DNA from: Engraulis encrasicolus
Lineage: Eukaryota > Chordata > Actinopteri > Clupeiformes > Engraulidae
Direction: 5' to 3'
DNA: 64,000 nt
Assembly (NCBI RefSeq): GCF_034702125.1
Contig: NC_085868.1
Location: 34,159,421-34,223,420, forward strand
Position 1 is the first letter of the stretch. Each line of letters opens with the position of its first letter. This document shows, one piece after another, positions 12,871-26,040 of this stretch. The notes beneath the pieces are model-generated. The model saw only the letters and a list, made by a program, of their open reading frames with translations, was not told the origin of the DNA and did not search any database. The translations under genes were made by a program, and so were the position numbers.

Positions 12871-13309
12871 GTCAGGACTGGAACATAACAGCTTACTTTG
12901 TAGAACATTTGATGTATCTGTATTTGATGCAAATCACGACAGTAACCTGAACCCTAATGCTAACCCCCTTCTCTTCCACAAACAGGGCAAGGGGGTCAGT
13001 TGTCCGAGGCCCAGGGGAAGGGGGTTTGGTCCTCAGCACATGTATTAGGTGAGGGGGTCCTTGAAATTACTTTGTCCCGGGGCCATTCGTCCTGACTTAG
13101 GTGATACCAGACATCACAAAGGCCCAAGGTTCCAAGGAGGAGAGGAGAGAGACAGGGAGGGAAGGAGACGCAGCCCAAAGTGCCGGAGGAGAGGAGAGGG
13201 ACAGGGAGGAAAGGAGACGCAGCACTATTGATTTAACCTGGAGGGGAGTGGGGCGCAGGAGATGCTAGGATTCCATTAGGGCAGCTGCAGCAAAGACCAC
13301 TGGTAGGCC
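12871..13309. other. no gene seen; repeat fragments
   Basis: Sequence around 13036-13085 (ACTTTGTCCCGGGGCC) matches a dispersed fragment at 22530-22545. Two copies of a 50-60 bp purine-rich unit lie at 13135-13220. Confidence 0.45.
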
Positions 13310-13322
13310 TCTGTGTGTGTGT

Positions 13323-13357
<35 letters not shown>

Positions 13358-13912
13358 AGGGACACACAAACTCTCTTTCTCACACACGCTCTGTCTCTCT
13401 CTCACACACACACGCATGCACGCACGCACGCACATACACGCACGCACGCACACACACACACACACACACACAGTTAACACACTCACGCACACACATAGGC
13501 ACACACATACCAGAAGCCATGGGCATGATCATGTTTCACATCACTATGGTAACCTGATGTTGGAAGGTGTGAAAAAAGAGAGAGAGAGAGAAAATGAAAG
13601 AGAGAAAATGTCCATGCATTTTAGGAAGGTAAGGCAGCCAACACATAAAAAAAAACATTTTCCAAAGCTTTTACTTGAGGAATTTTGACTAAAAAAATGT
13701 CTGTTAACTTACACCAGTGTGTCATTGATAGCCCTCTGGACTTGCCTTCTATATTTAGCAGAGACAGGCGTGGTTTTAAAATAATAGGAATAGCCACATT
13801 TACCCCCAAACCATATGCATCATTTTAACTGAATTCCAGGCCCCCCCCCCCCCCCATTCGTTTGCCTAAAGAAATCATAATACCAGTGATGCGAAGCATA
13901 CAAATATTTTAG

Positions 13913-13969
<57 letters not shown>

Positions 13970-13977
13970 TGTGTGTG

Positions 13978-14019
<42 letters not shown>

Positions 14020-14030
14020 ACTGACACAGC
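13310..14030. repeat. GT/CT/CA compound microsatellites
   Basis: (GT)n(CT)n near 13310-13353, CA-rich tracts to 13472, a run of 15 C at about 13841-13855, and alternating (CT)n(CA)n(GT)n(CT)n(CA)n at 13915-14025. Confidence 0.9.
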
Positions 14031-14589
14031 CACGAAACTACTGTCCCCCACCCTGCTCTGACACACACTCACACCATCGCGCATGACCCCGCACTGTAAA
14101 AATCTGCCCTGTGCGCCTTTGGATCAATTTGACCCCGCTCATGAATATTTCCGTCAGTCAGATTTCCTTCGCTTCACTGTGCAGAAAGCAGAGGACACGG
14201 CCGAGATTTCACCAAGCGTGCTTCTCTACACACCAGCCGAACCCAAGAGGATATGTACGATACGATGCCCATGCGCTCCAGTCTAACCACATTCACGCCC
14301 TACCACACATACTATACACACACGCGCGCACTTAAACAGTCCAACGCACAATATCATGGTCAACCCCAAGCACTTAAAATGACGGTTTAAATTTCACACC
14401 GGTTCAGAGACCGTTGACAGTAAAGACTCAGTATCATCTGCATACATCAGCATCGCTGCCTGGGCGCACAATAGCGACAGGAATCCAATGCGCCTTACAG
14501 CTATCCTTTCCGTTGTTACGAATAGCAAAGGGGTTTGTCCGTGCGAGCACAATTTCGTTTTGTTTTAAATAAACGGTCCATAGTCTCAC

Positions 14590-14900
14590 CTCTTGTCCAG
14601 ACATATTATCCATTCGGTTGACGCAGCCGGCTGGCCAGAGGTATGCACCGCGACCATTTTCGGCTCGACTGGTGTGGGTCCTTCGCTGCCGCCAGCGGAT
14701 GCAGCCGGCAGAGCCGCGTCAGCCTGCACTTGTTACTGGGCTTCCCTCCCCTCCCACGCCCCCTAACCTACCCCGCTTTCCCTTCCCCTCCCCTCCCGGA
14801 GATGCACATCAAATTGCTGGCGACAGCGGTGATCTGATATCCCGTCATCAGCCTCATTCCCGCACACACTCTGAGGCGGTGGAGCTACGGTAACCGCTTT
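14590..14900 (-). promoter_or_regulatory. candidate GC-rich promoter and first exon
   Basis: GC-rich, CpG-containing sequence. On the minus strand it reads ATGGATAATATGTCTGGACA (ATG at 14613-14611), then AGAG and the strong donor GTGAGA (intron from 14589). This would start a protein MDNMSGQE. An upstream ATG in another frame is also open to the same donor. GC-box-like GGGGCGTGGG lies further upstream. No downstream exon was found toward lower coordinates, so this may be chance or the first exon of a gene leaving the window. Confidence 0.3.
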
Positions 14901-15407
14901 ATTAGTCGAAGCGACTGTAAACAGGCAGTCTATCTCCCAAGCAAATGTGTGTTTTTTGGGCGGCATTGCAAATGTACAATATAATACAATATTCGTGTCA
15001 TGGGAGGACAAGCGAGTAATGGTCGTGTGGTCACTTCTGAAGCTGGAAGCTGCCAGATGTCCTCAGACCATTGTGCGTGGATAAAAATTCTCGGTAGTGG
15101 TTGATGGTGACGATTACGTCATTTTTGTGTGACTGTCTCTCTACTGGGGGGAACAGGTGTGCGATGCATAGGCCTAGTGTGTCAGTTGCCAAGTGCAACT
15201 CTGTATCGTTTGCTGCATGGGCTTCCTTCATAGCTGACAATGGCAACATCAAACAGATAAAGGGACAAATAAAACCTGATGGGTTATTGTTTTATACTGT
15301 AACCTACCATTTCGTTTACACTAGACAGTAGTTTAGCTTAAGATGGTGCGCCAGTCAGCCCTCATGGTCAGCCTGGCCCCATGGCCACACCATTAAATCG
15401 CTGAAAC

Positions 15408-15411
<4 letters not shown>
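14901..15411. other. no gene seen
   Basis: No repeat family or exon recognised. Confidence 0.4.
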
Positions 15412-15475
<64 letters not shown>

Positions 15476-15534
15476 GTGTGCGCGTGCGTGCATGCGTGTG
15501 TGTCAGACCCCACCACCACACACACACACATTAC

Positions 15535-15632
<98 letters not shown>

Positions 15633-15834
15633 AAGGGAGGAGGGTAGAGAGGGGAAGGAAGAGGGAGGGAGGGGTGGCCGAGAAAGAAGTAGGAAAATTA
15701 AATGGTTCAGGAGGAGAGAAAAGGGAAATAGAGTCAGAGCACAAGCAGATGAAAGGATGGAACAAGAGAGCAAAATATAGACAGTGCAGAGAATGTGAGA
15801 TAGTCAGGAAAACACAATAAAGAATAAAGCAATG

Positions 15835-15900
<66 letters not shown>

Positions 15901-15973
15901 TGTAGAGGTTAAATTTCCACAAGTCTGCACAATGTGCCTGAGGACTAAGCTCTCTATGTGTGTGTAAGGACAT

Positions 15974-16053
<80 letters not shown>

Positions 16054-16310
16054 CGCGCATGTGTATGTATACAGTACTGTACATATTATGCAGTGTGCAG
16101 CAGTGAGGAAAGATAATACAAATATGGCAATGGGCAATGCATGCACTCACATGTAGAGACTCCCTATGTTTTCGTGCGCACACACAGACACATACACACA
16201 CACGCGCACGCTCGCACACACACACAAGCTCGTGTGTGTGTGTTTGTGAATGTGTGTATGTGGGAGTGTGTGTGAATGTGTGTGTGAATGTGTGTGTGCA
16301 CGTTTGTCAC
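15412..16310. repeat. GT and GA microsatellite cluster
   Basis: (GT)n at 15412-15470, (GA)n at about 15539-15630, (GA)n at 15839-15898, (GT)n followed by (GC)n at about 15977-16058, and imperfect CA/GT tracts to 16310. Confidence 0.95.
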
Positions 16311-16805
16311 ATGCATTTCTGTGTGGAAAAAAAAACATCTGACACTTCAAGCTACAGCAGCAGTCACATGACAAGATGTCACATGACTTTTTCAAGATGG
16401 CATTGAACATGGAATGAGGGATGGTAGGCCTATAGCCTCTATACCTCTCTACTGTATATAAATCGCTCTTGCTAATCTCTTGTCTGTGCCTCGATTTGAC
16501 TGTAAAGAGTTATGGTTAATGTAAAAGTAGAAGTAAATTTGTGGTAGTTAAAGTAAAAGTAGAAGTACATTTGTGGTGTAAATTCAACACTAGCACATGA
16601 TATTAACACAGGCTACATAGCGCTTACACCAATTATTACATTGTACCTAACGAGGTGTCTGGACGTTGTTGTTACTAAAAAAAACATAAAAACCTATAAA
16701 GAAAACCCCCAAGTTTGATCAAACCAGCGCAGAATCAGGTACATTCCTCTACGGTAGTAACTGTTGACCTGTTACTCAGTAGGCTTAAGTTACCTGTGTT
16801 GTTTT
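16311..16805. other. no gene seen
   Basis: No exon or defined element. A short duplicated segment (AAAGTAGAAGTA) lies at about 16520-16570. Confidence 0.4.
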
Positions 16806-17195
16806 TAGAGATGCACCGGATCCGGATCCGGCAGGATAATAGGGTTTTTCACAGGATCGGTCCGGAAGGATCTTAAGCAGTGGATCCGGTAATCAGTATC
16901 TGGTGCATCTCCAGTTTTTACGTAGCCTAGGTTTTTCAGTCAGTCTTTCACAACCCCAATCGCTGCATGGAGTGAAAGCCCTTTGGAAGTGGTCGTTGCA
17001 GGCAGTTTGTCAGTAAGCCAATGAGTCTAAGAAATAGTTTGAGCCAACGTAATAAAAAGGACCCACGTGTGCAAGTAGACTATGTGTTTCAACCCTTTCG
17101 TAGGATCCGATATCCGGTTCCGGATCTGGCAGGATCTTAAGCTGTGGATCCGGTATTCGGCAGGATCCTAAAAATCAGGATCTGGTGCATCTCTA
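16806..17195. mobile_element. hAT MITE with exact 8-bp duplication
   Basis: Ends TAGAGATGCACCGGATCC and GATCTGGTGCATCTCTA, flanked by a perfect GTTGTTTT on both sides (16798-16805 and 17196-17203). 390 bp, non-coding, with internal GGATCCGG repeats. A textbook hAT MITE. Confidence 0.9.
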
Positions 17196-17299
17196 GTTGT
17201 TTTATTTTACTTCCACTTTTACTTTGGCCACCTCAGCAATGAAGTATAGAGTCCTTCATGCTTGATTAAGGGTCCATTATGTAATTTCAGTCATTTTTT

Positions 17300-17900
17300 T
17301 CCTAAATGTATATGCTGCCCGGACAAAGAAGAAAGGTCAGAGGGCTTCGGCGTTCAATCCGGTATGGCGAAGGTGCTCTTTGGTTAGCCTTAACTTAGGA
17401 TCCAGGTTATGAAAAATATCCAAGGCACTCTTCTTCTTGGTTTAAAAAGCTTTTAATAAACTTAGCTAGTTCATAATGGAACTGTTAAAAATTGCCAACA
17501 TGTTGCAGCCGACAATGGCCTTCATCAGGGCTTATATGCTGCCCATTCACAAAGTGGGCCACTCAGAGCAAGAGAGCTGTGGCTAAACCACTGAACTGCA
17601 CTTTTCTGATGCCAGGTGTAACGGAGGCTAACTAGCACAGAGTTGGCGTGGAACGTTGGTAAACCTCCCTCCGATAGCTTCATACAGTCTCGTGCCGTTG
17701 GGCCGAGAGACTAGTCTCTTGGCCCAGCGGTATCGTACTGTGTCTCCCATTGCCGGACCGTTGTAGTTGACGAGATCGCACGTTCGATCCCCGAGGAGGG
17801 TGAACAGGTGCAAGATGAGCTCCGTCACACAGGTTTAATAACAAGGAACGTTTTGGCCTGTGTGGCCTTTCTCAAGTCAAAATAACATTTCAGCCAGTGT
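17300..17900. mobile_element. tRNA-like SINE fragment and associated repeats
   Basis: 17699-17800 holds a tRNA-like head (CTTGGCCCAGCGGTATCG and a B-box-like CGTTCGATCCCC). Flanking sequence has the phrases GACAATGGCCTTCATCAGGG (17511-17530) and TTTTGGCCTGTGTGGCC (from 17852). The latter resembles 55420-55436, so both belong to dispersed repeats. Confidence 0.5.
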
Positions 17901-19980
17901 GGTGAAGAGATGCACAAAAACACGATTTCATATAGTTTAAGTGGATATTTTATTCAGCATTTCATAGATCACATTCATTCTCAAAGCTTATTGACCAAAT
18001 CCATTCACAAAGCCAAGTGATCAGAGCCAAACATACACAATGCAAGAGTAAGATCAAAAAGGACACCCCAGATTGCACACGAATCAAAAAGGCACACAGA
18101 AAAAAACGCATAATTGACAATTTGCCTGGCAAACTGAGGAGCTATTTTTTTACTCCAACTATTGAAAAATAAAAAGTATAGTACAAACAGGGGTATGGAC
18201 AATAGTGATAGGCCTATGTGGTGGAAAGGTAATACCATCACAATGGTGATGAACAGTGGGTCTTCCTCATACCCAGAATATTGTTTAAGTCTCATAAAGG
18301 AACAAATGGCATATCTTGTGACATATGGCATTAAGCTTTTTCCTTCTAGTGTGATGCCATTCAAGTTATTCAACTAGAAGACTGTAATTACAGAGTCTTA
18401 GCACAAAGGGTTTAGGGCAACGTAATTCAAAAGATATTGTGTTAAAGGCCATGACCTTTTTTGTGCTTTTTTACATAATGTGTAATAAATAGTGTTTCAA
18501 GGATGCAATAAATAAAAAAATGTACAGAAAGGGGTAGGTGGAAAAGGCAACAAACAGAGGCTTGTACTCTTTATGGATCCCCATGGCAATACAAGATGCA
18601 AAACCATCTCTCCATCATGCTTTAGATAGTGTTGTGTATATAGTTCAGATTGAAAGCTTATTTTTGAAGAATAAAAGCTTTATTCTTTGAATGACTACGG
18701 AGTACACAATGACAGACCCTAATAGCACCCAATGAACAGCCATGCACGGTCGTAAAACACGCCTCCACTATGAAAGACTTATGCCTGGGATATGTTTACT
18801 GCAGGATATTATACATTGCGTGCATGAACACAATTCTGACAAGACATGCTGCTCAATGTGCTTAACAGATAGATTAACAAGAAAAGCAAAGAAATGAAAA
18901 TAAATAAATGAATAAATACAATTGCAAAATGAAATAAATAGAATGTGGTTGGTTAAAGAGAAGACAAGTGAAGGCAAAGGCTACAGGGTCAAAATATGCT
19001 GAGTATTCCAAAGATGGAGATATTATGGAACAATATTAGCATACATTTCCACAAAACACCGGAAGTCAGAACTACCCATTTGGACCCTATTTGGCTTATG
19101 TTGAGATACTCAAAAGCGATTGCTTCTAGATAGACCAATTAGTTTAATATATAGGACTATGAAAACTGCTTCAGTTTGTTATTGACATAAACCTTTACAC
19201 ATCTTGTATTGGAATTGTATTCATTTCTTTATTATGCAAATTAGAACCTAGCTCATTAAATAGGACGTCCTGAAAGCAAATCCATGGAATTCCTAGGCCT
19301 ACTTGTCTAATACCTAGATACACCAAACTTGGCAGATATATTTACCCCCTGCTTCTGTGTACCAAAAGGTTTGTGCGTTTGTCATTCATAGCGTGACTTA
19401 TTACACATAAAAGACAATATCTGAATTTCTCTTGAACTTAAAGACACCTAACTTGGGAAATGTCTTCCTAGCCGCATTGTGCAACAATTCATTGAGGGGG
19501 TTCTTTATATATTTTTCAAAACTGGAATTAGAGCAAGGTTTCTAAAAATAAAACGCAGACTATAAATGGTATTTCATGATTTCTGGGCATATAAAAGCAG
19601 ATAACCACAACCCCCTAAATGAATTGTTTTATTTTGACTGTTTCAGCAAAATGAGCTCAGGTGTTTGAATCTGGTACCATACAATATGGCAAAAGTAGCC
19701 TTTGAAGCTTAACCTAAATATGTACATTTTAATAAGCTAGGGTCTCATTTGTATAAAAGTAAATAAAATCCAGAAAACCTCCAATTCAAAAATTCTTAGG
19801 TTGCATGTTGCTTATAATTTGGAAAAGTTTCATAGTCCTGTCAATTAATCAAAAATGTTGGGCCGTACCTACCTGTGGGCTACCTGCCTACCTATGGTTC
19901 AGTTGGTATGCCCTCTTGCTTTATTAATCCGAGCATTAGAGCAGCAAGGGTCATCCGTTTTCCCATGGGTCTCACATAGG
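17901..19980. other. AT-rich region, no gene called
   Basis: About 2 kb with few repeats. A 122-codon minus-strand frame at 18005-18373 encodes a hydrophobic stretch but matches no family I know and has no splice or promoter context. It could be untranslated or intronic sequence. Confidence 0.4.
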
Positions 19981-20372
19981 GTTTTCACACCTGGTCCCCT
20001 TTAAGTAAACCAAACTCAGTTCTCTTTAAGTGGACCAAAAAGCGAACCGACAGCAAAAGAACTCAGTTCTGTTTTTGTTCATATTGTGAGTGTATTAAAT
20101 AAAGAACTGGCCGATCTTTCTGGTCCTGGTAGGCTTTCATGGTGTGTCACTCTTTTTTTCACTTAGCACTCCTAAAGTGATTACATCTAGTCACAAGTGT
20201 AACTTGTCAGAACTCATAAGCGAACCGAACTGAGACCACATCGACCAAGGTCTCAGTAAAGTTAGCTTTCGAGGGGTCTGAGTACGTTTTGGAGCGTTCA
20301 CATATGCATAAAAAATGCTGAGTCACTACTCTGAGTTCACTTAGGGGGCTGAAAGGGACCAGGTGTGAAAAC
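19981..20372. mobile_element. fold-back MITE
   Basis: GTTTTCACACCTGGTCCC at the left is the inverted match of GGGACCAGGTGTGAAAAC at the right. Internal ACTCAGTTCT/GAACCGA motifs are also mirrored. Non-coding. It lies about 130 bp beyond the 3' end of the copy 0 gene. Confidence 0.75.
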
Positions 20373-20504
20373 GCTGAGAGATAATGGGTCATGGGTCACC
20401 CACATACGCAGCAGCGCCCCCTATAGCCCTGGCTGATGTGTCCTGAATAAACTGCCTGGTTGGCACAGACAACCCTGCTGTCCTATCGGTAGGCACATCT
20501 CCCA

Positions 20505-21473
20505 TCAAGCCACCAATTGTCTGTCAACTGCACCTTTGTCTGCACTTTTGCACTCTTGGCTGCTTAGCTGCTTCCTTGCACCCACGCATACGCCCTTTTT
20601 TACCGACACCTTGTGCAGCTGCTTGAGACCCTTGGCTCCACCTGATCCAGCAACAAAATCCCCAGTAAGAGCACAGCCAGTGCTTATTACTGAGTCTAAA
20701 TAACCATGAAAATCCCGATCCTTTGCAGATTCCTTTGCTTTGTCCATGGCGAGTATAACTCCAGAGGGACGGCCTTTAACAGCAGTCTCACCTCCATCAT
20801 ATGCCACTCCAACCCCAATCCCTGCCAACCCAACGAGAGTAGCTCCTCCTCCAAGTCCACCTGTGACGGCTCCAGCCCCAAGTACCACCAGTGAGCGACT
20901 AGCACCTTTCATGCACTTGTGGCCATGTACCACCAGTGAGCGACTAGCACCTTTCATGCACTTGTGGCCATGTTCTTTATCACCATCTATGTAGTGATAC
21001 ACACCTTTTACATGCCCGACCATGGGGGCCGCTAGGGGGGGAAAAGTGGTACAGATTCTAAGGGCCCAAGCACTGATAGGGGCCCTTGAGGGGGCCCAAG
21101 CACTGAGAGGGGCCCTTAAGGGGGCCCAAAAATCGAATCTTTCATGGGGCCCAACATTTCTGGCAGCGCCCCTGTGCCCGACTACAGGTGTGCTGTCAAC
21201 AACTTCTACAAGTGAATCACTTATCTTTTCCATGATACGATTACTCTCAATAGTCACCTTTGATGTCATGGATGAGTGCCCTGCAATTACATTTCTCTCT
21301 GAATAGTCCACCCAAGTTTGCCCTGCATCCCTCGCAAACTTTATGGCATTGTCTTTGGCATCATCATCAAATATCGCCCCAACAGCACAAACCCCAGCCG
21401 CAGTTATCTTCACAGCACTGTCAATGACTGTGACAACTTCTCCAACCACTGGTATGGACTGTGCAGCACCCAT
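20505..21473 (-). CDS. MG-family protein, copy 0, with translated MITE
   Basis: A 322-residue protein of unknown function, the only minus-strand member of the four-gene family. The start is the ATG two bases after an acceptor (TTTTCTCTCTTGGTAG, then GA), the position shared by all copies. Residues 1-6 (MGAAQS) fit an N-myristoylation consensus (Gly2, Ser6). Conserved blocks follow: IPVVGEVVT, ITAAG, and AGQTWVDYSERNVIA. Residues about 99-152 come from an in-frame hAT MITE. After it come VKGVYHYIDGDKEH, a 15-residue tandem duplication (HGHKCMKGASRSLVV, a 45-bp repeat at 20882-20971), a glycine-rich hydrophobic segment (GAGAVTGGLGGG, GLAGIGVGVAYDGG) that could insert in a membrane, and a basic tail. 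No 5' UTR exon was found for this copy. It may be expressed or a decaying relative. Confidence 0.7.
   Translation of the reverse strand: MGAAQSIPVVGEVVTVIDSAVKITAAGVCAVGAIFDDDAKDNAIKFARDAGQTWVDYSERNVIAGHSSMTSKVTIESNRIMEKISDSLVEVVDSTPVVGHRGAARNVGPHERFDFWAPLRAPLSAWAPSRAPISAWALRICTTFPPLAAPMVGHVKGVYHYIDGDKEHGHKCMKGASRSLVVHGHKCMKGASRSLVVLGAGAVTGGLGGGATLVGLAGIGVGVAYDGGETAVKGRPSGVILAMDKAKESAKDRDFHGYLDSVISTGCALTGDFVAGSGGAKGLKQLHKVSVKKGVCVGARKQLSSQECKSADKGAVDRQLVA
21021..21174. mobile_element. short hAT MITE inside the copy 0 coding exon
   Basis: 154 bp flanked by an exact 8-bp duplication TGCCCGAC (21013-21020 and 21175-21182). The right end read inward is CAGGGGCGCTGCC; the left end is CATGGGGGCCGCTAG. 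Internal units are GGGGGCCCAAGCACTGA. Element plus duplication is 162 bp, exactly 54 codons, and contains no stop on the copy 0 strand. Confidence 0.85.
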
Positions 21474-21482
21474 TCCTACCAA

Positions 21483-23030
21483 GAGAGAAAATGAACGATG
21501 AGTGAAATACCAGATTAAATGAATTCCTCATAATTAAATGCCTCACGTTTAACCTTTTTCAGGTGACCTCAGACACCTTCGATTCAAAGCAGGAAAAGTA
21601 ACATCCAGTGGCATAGACATAACCTTTTACACCTCACTAGCTTCTATGATGTAGTAAATAAATAAATAAAATATAAAAATAAAAATAAAATCTACCAACA
21701 TGAAGCATACAAAGACAGTAATTGTATCATATACATTATCTGTAAAGACCATGTACAATTTGTACTTTATTCATACTAGTTTCACCTAATAATTCTGTAT
21801 GAGAAAACACCAAAAGGGGCCATTTTCAGGAGTAAATCGTACATGGCATGTCTTTTTTATATTAATAATTCTTATAATTCTTACAAGTTCCAAGTAGGCT
21901 ACCTTTTTTCTCTGTAGCCTATGGGTTATGCACACTGACAGGTAGCAATGTAGATGTGCATGTGTTTATCAAAATCCATTTGAAAGTCATTTTAATAGAA
22001 TAATTAGAATATGCGAACATCACTGGTTTTTTGCCACTGCCTATTCTCAAAATGATGTCCAAAGACTATAGCATGATGAGGGATGCAACAGTAACTGAAA
22101 GTGAATGCAGCCGTTGAAAACCAATGCATAAAAATATCAACAGAGTTTTGATTAATTTGTGTTGTCCACACTGCCTGCACCACAGGGGATGTCAGTCCGA
22201 GAACAGGTGACACAACCATGAAAAATGTCATGTAAATTCCACTTAATTTCATTATATTGAAGTGTGTATACATTTATTGGGAAACATTGTATAACATAGG
22301 AAGTTATCCCGGGAAGAAGAATTTGCACATAGGCCTAATAAATGTTTCTTCAACACAGAGTGAAAGTCATTGTGACATAAATGACAATAAGTAAAATACA
22401 GTAATTTAGTTAAGTAATTCAAGTACAGTTCAAAGCAGTGACCAAAGTAAATTGATATGCTACTTTTTAAAAGGTGGTGGTCACAGAATTGGGTTCCCAT
22501 TACATTGTAGGGGGGCCATTCAAATCACTTTGTCCCGGAGCCTACCAAAAGCTGTCAGTGGCCCTGCATGCACACAGAGGTAGAACATTAGACTAGAGGT
22601 GACCCCAACCCCCTTTTTCATGGCAATCCTGGCAGTTATTTGGAGATAGACCTGAGAAATGTAAATGATTGGATTGGATTTCTGTCAAAATGGCTTAATA
22701 ATGTGAATCTTTTATCAATACACTATACAAGGACAATAGTTGAAGTAGCCTATGTTGCTAAATATCTACATAATTAAAAAATAAAATGTATTTTATCGAC
22801 TCATATGATTTACCGGTAAGTAGATATGTAGATTTGAAATCTGGTCCTCGATTAATGTCTCACTTCATATTCACACAGTTTTCGTACATTTTTTTTGACA
22901 GAGGTGGCCGTGTTCTCCATCGATTTGCATTGACTGAAGGTACCTACACGACCTACACAAGATGGAGACCGCACTTGCCGTTTTCCAGTGCTGACTGAAA
23001 TTGCTGTGTCACCTCTAGTCTAATGTCACA
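21483..23030. other. upstream/intron region of copy 0
   Basis: No exon recognised. It should hold the 5' UTR intron of copy 0, since an acceptor sits directly before its ATG, but the UTR exon conserved in copies 2 and 3 was not found. A dispersed fragment (CACTTTGTCCCGGAGCC) lies at 22529-22545. Confidence 0.4.
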
Positions 23031-23056
23031 CACACACTCACACAAGCATGCGCACG

Positions 23057-23120
<64 letters not shown>

Positions 23121-23138
23121 CACACACGCACACACACT
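23031..23138 (+). repeat. (CA)n microsatellite
   Basis: Imperfect CA-rich tract, followed by four CTATG-type pentamer repeats to about 23176. Confidence 0.9.
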
Positions 23139-23936
23139 GTAATATTCTATGCTATGCTATTCTATGCTATGCTATGTTGCATACCTGAAATTATGTAGGC
23201 TAATAAAAATGAGTGATTCTCCTCAAAGCACAGTCATTTCAGCTCCCTCCCTCTGCAGTTACAAGTATTCTGTAGAATGCTCCTGAATTCATACATGCAT
23301 TTCTTTTAGGCCTATATATTCCAATTTCTAGGAAGTAGAAACAATAACAAAAACATCTATGACATTATGTTATTTTATGTGCATTTGTTTCATTATGTTA
23401 TACCTGAATTATTTGAGTTCAACGGCTGACAAAAGTGAGTGGATGATGTTCTTGTTCCAGTGCAACTTCAGCTCCCTCTTTAGGTAGTCCTTTGACTAAT
23501 CCACACAGCTCTGAAGAATTTCAAACACAATAGATCGTGTTTTTCACTGTAACATTTCTGTAATGCAATAACTATTCATTTTTCTAAAATAACAATTTCA
23601 GTATTATCAGCAGCTGGTGCAGCAACAACAGCAATCAAATCAACAACAGCACAGTGTCACTAACATTTTCTTTTTTTGTTCAGTATGACAAGGACCACAC
23701 CCACATTCAAAAACCGCAACTGTATACTGAATATTAAATTAGACTAATTCATTAAAATATATGTTCTGCGACAGCCAACCTTTTCTGAATGTGTATTGCT
23801 GGTCAATCCGTTGTTGAGATAGGACCTCTAGCAGGGATTTGAGCCCTTGGGTCCTGGAGTCCTTTTAGATGCTATGGTCAGCACAATACTGTGATGTTGG
23901 CCGGCACAAATGCACAGTTTATAGTTGCTTGTTCCA

Positions 23937-24190
23937 ACTTTCACTTTCATTGCAGTCAGCTGGCTTACTGTAAGTAAGGGGGTGGTCTTGAAACAGACAT
24001 TATGTCCTCAAAATACCCTGCGACGCGTACATCAGCTGGCACAGTTAATTGGTGCTTGTTTTAACTTTCACTTTTCTCACAGTCAGCTGACTAAAAGTAA
24101 GGCAGTGATCTTGAAACAGAGATAATATCCTCAAAATTCGCTTTCCTTTCAGTCAGATGACTTCAAGTAAGGGAGTGGTCTTAAAACAGA
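23937..24190 (-). promoter_or_regulatory. triplicated ISRE-like module upstream of copy 0
   Basis: Three related units begin AACTTTCACTTTC (23937), AACTTTCACTTTT (24063) and CGCTTTCCTTTC (24140), each followed by CAGTCAG(C/A)TG and a GTAAGG phrase. Read on the copy 0 strand the first is GAAAGTGAAAGTT, the same 13 bases found upstream of copy 3. GAAANNGAAA is the core of interferon-stimulated response elements. Distance to the copy 0 ATG is about 2.5 kb. Confidence 0.5.
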
Positions 24191-25392
<1,202 letters not shown>

Positions 25393-25725
25393 TGCCAAGA
25401 CAGTAATTAATCATTATTCATTTATTCATTGATTTACATGCCCATTCCAAGTTAATATATTATCCAGGTCTTAACTCATTCTACTGTTGTGTTTATAAGA
25501 CCAATGCAGCTGGAATAATGGTCAGGACTTGCCTCAAATGACTTGAAATACAAGATACTGCAACTGACACAAACACACATCAATGGGCAGAGGGAAGGCA
25601 GAGTGGTATAACTACAGGCATACTGAATGGAGGAATGTGGAAAGGAAAGTGAGGCTGCTGAATGTGCGGTGTGCAGTACAAATATTATGAAACACTACCA
25701 CCTAGTGGTCCTCTGTGGTACTGAA

Positions 25726-26040
25726 CAAGATCAGTAGTGGTTCCCACCTTTTTTTGGTACAGCAACCCATTTTGATGTCCCATACTTCTGGTGACCCCAT
25801 ACACATTTTTTTTTCATGACAAAAATTAAAACATGACTGAGCTACATACGTTGTAGGCTATTAGACATATAGGTATTCATGACAGTCATTAAATGGTGTT
25901 TCAAACAGAATATTGAATAATTATGTTATCTTACTAAAGTAGCCTTTTATTTTATTCTCACAATTCAGGCGACCCCATTTGAATTCCAGGCAACCCCACA
26001 TGGAGTCCCGACACAACTGTTAAAAAACACTGTCCTACAG
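25726..26040. mobile_element. hAT-like repeat fragment
   Basis: Begins TCAGTAGTGGTTCCCACC and ends with ACACTGTCC. Internal phrases GGTGACCCCAT and GGCGACCCCATTTG recur in mirrored positions. End duplication is not clear. Confidence 0.45.

Noticed and set aside
9636..12932. Long Glu/Arg frames (plus strand) and a 514-codon Ser/Leu/Pro frame (minus strand)
   Set aside because: Produced by the stop-poor (GGAGA)n repeat; no conserved domain and composition follows the repeat exactly.
18005..18373. 122-codon hydrophobic frame on the minus strand
   Set aside because: Random AT-rich sequence often gives such frames; no homologous family recognised, no splice sites or promoter.
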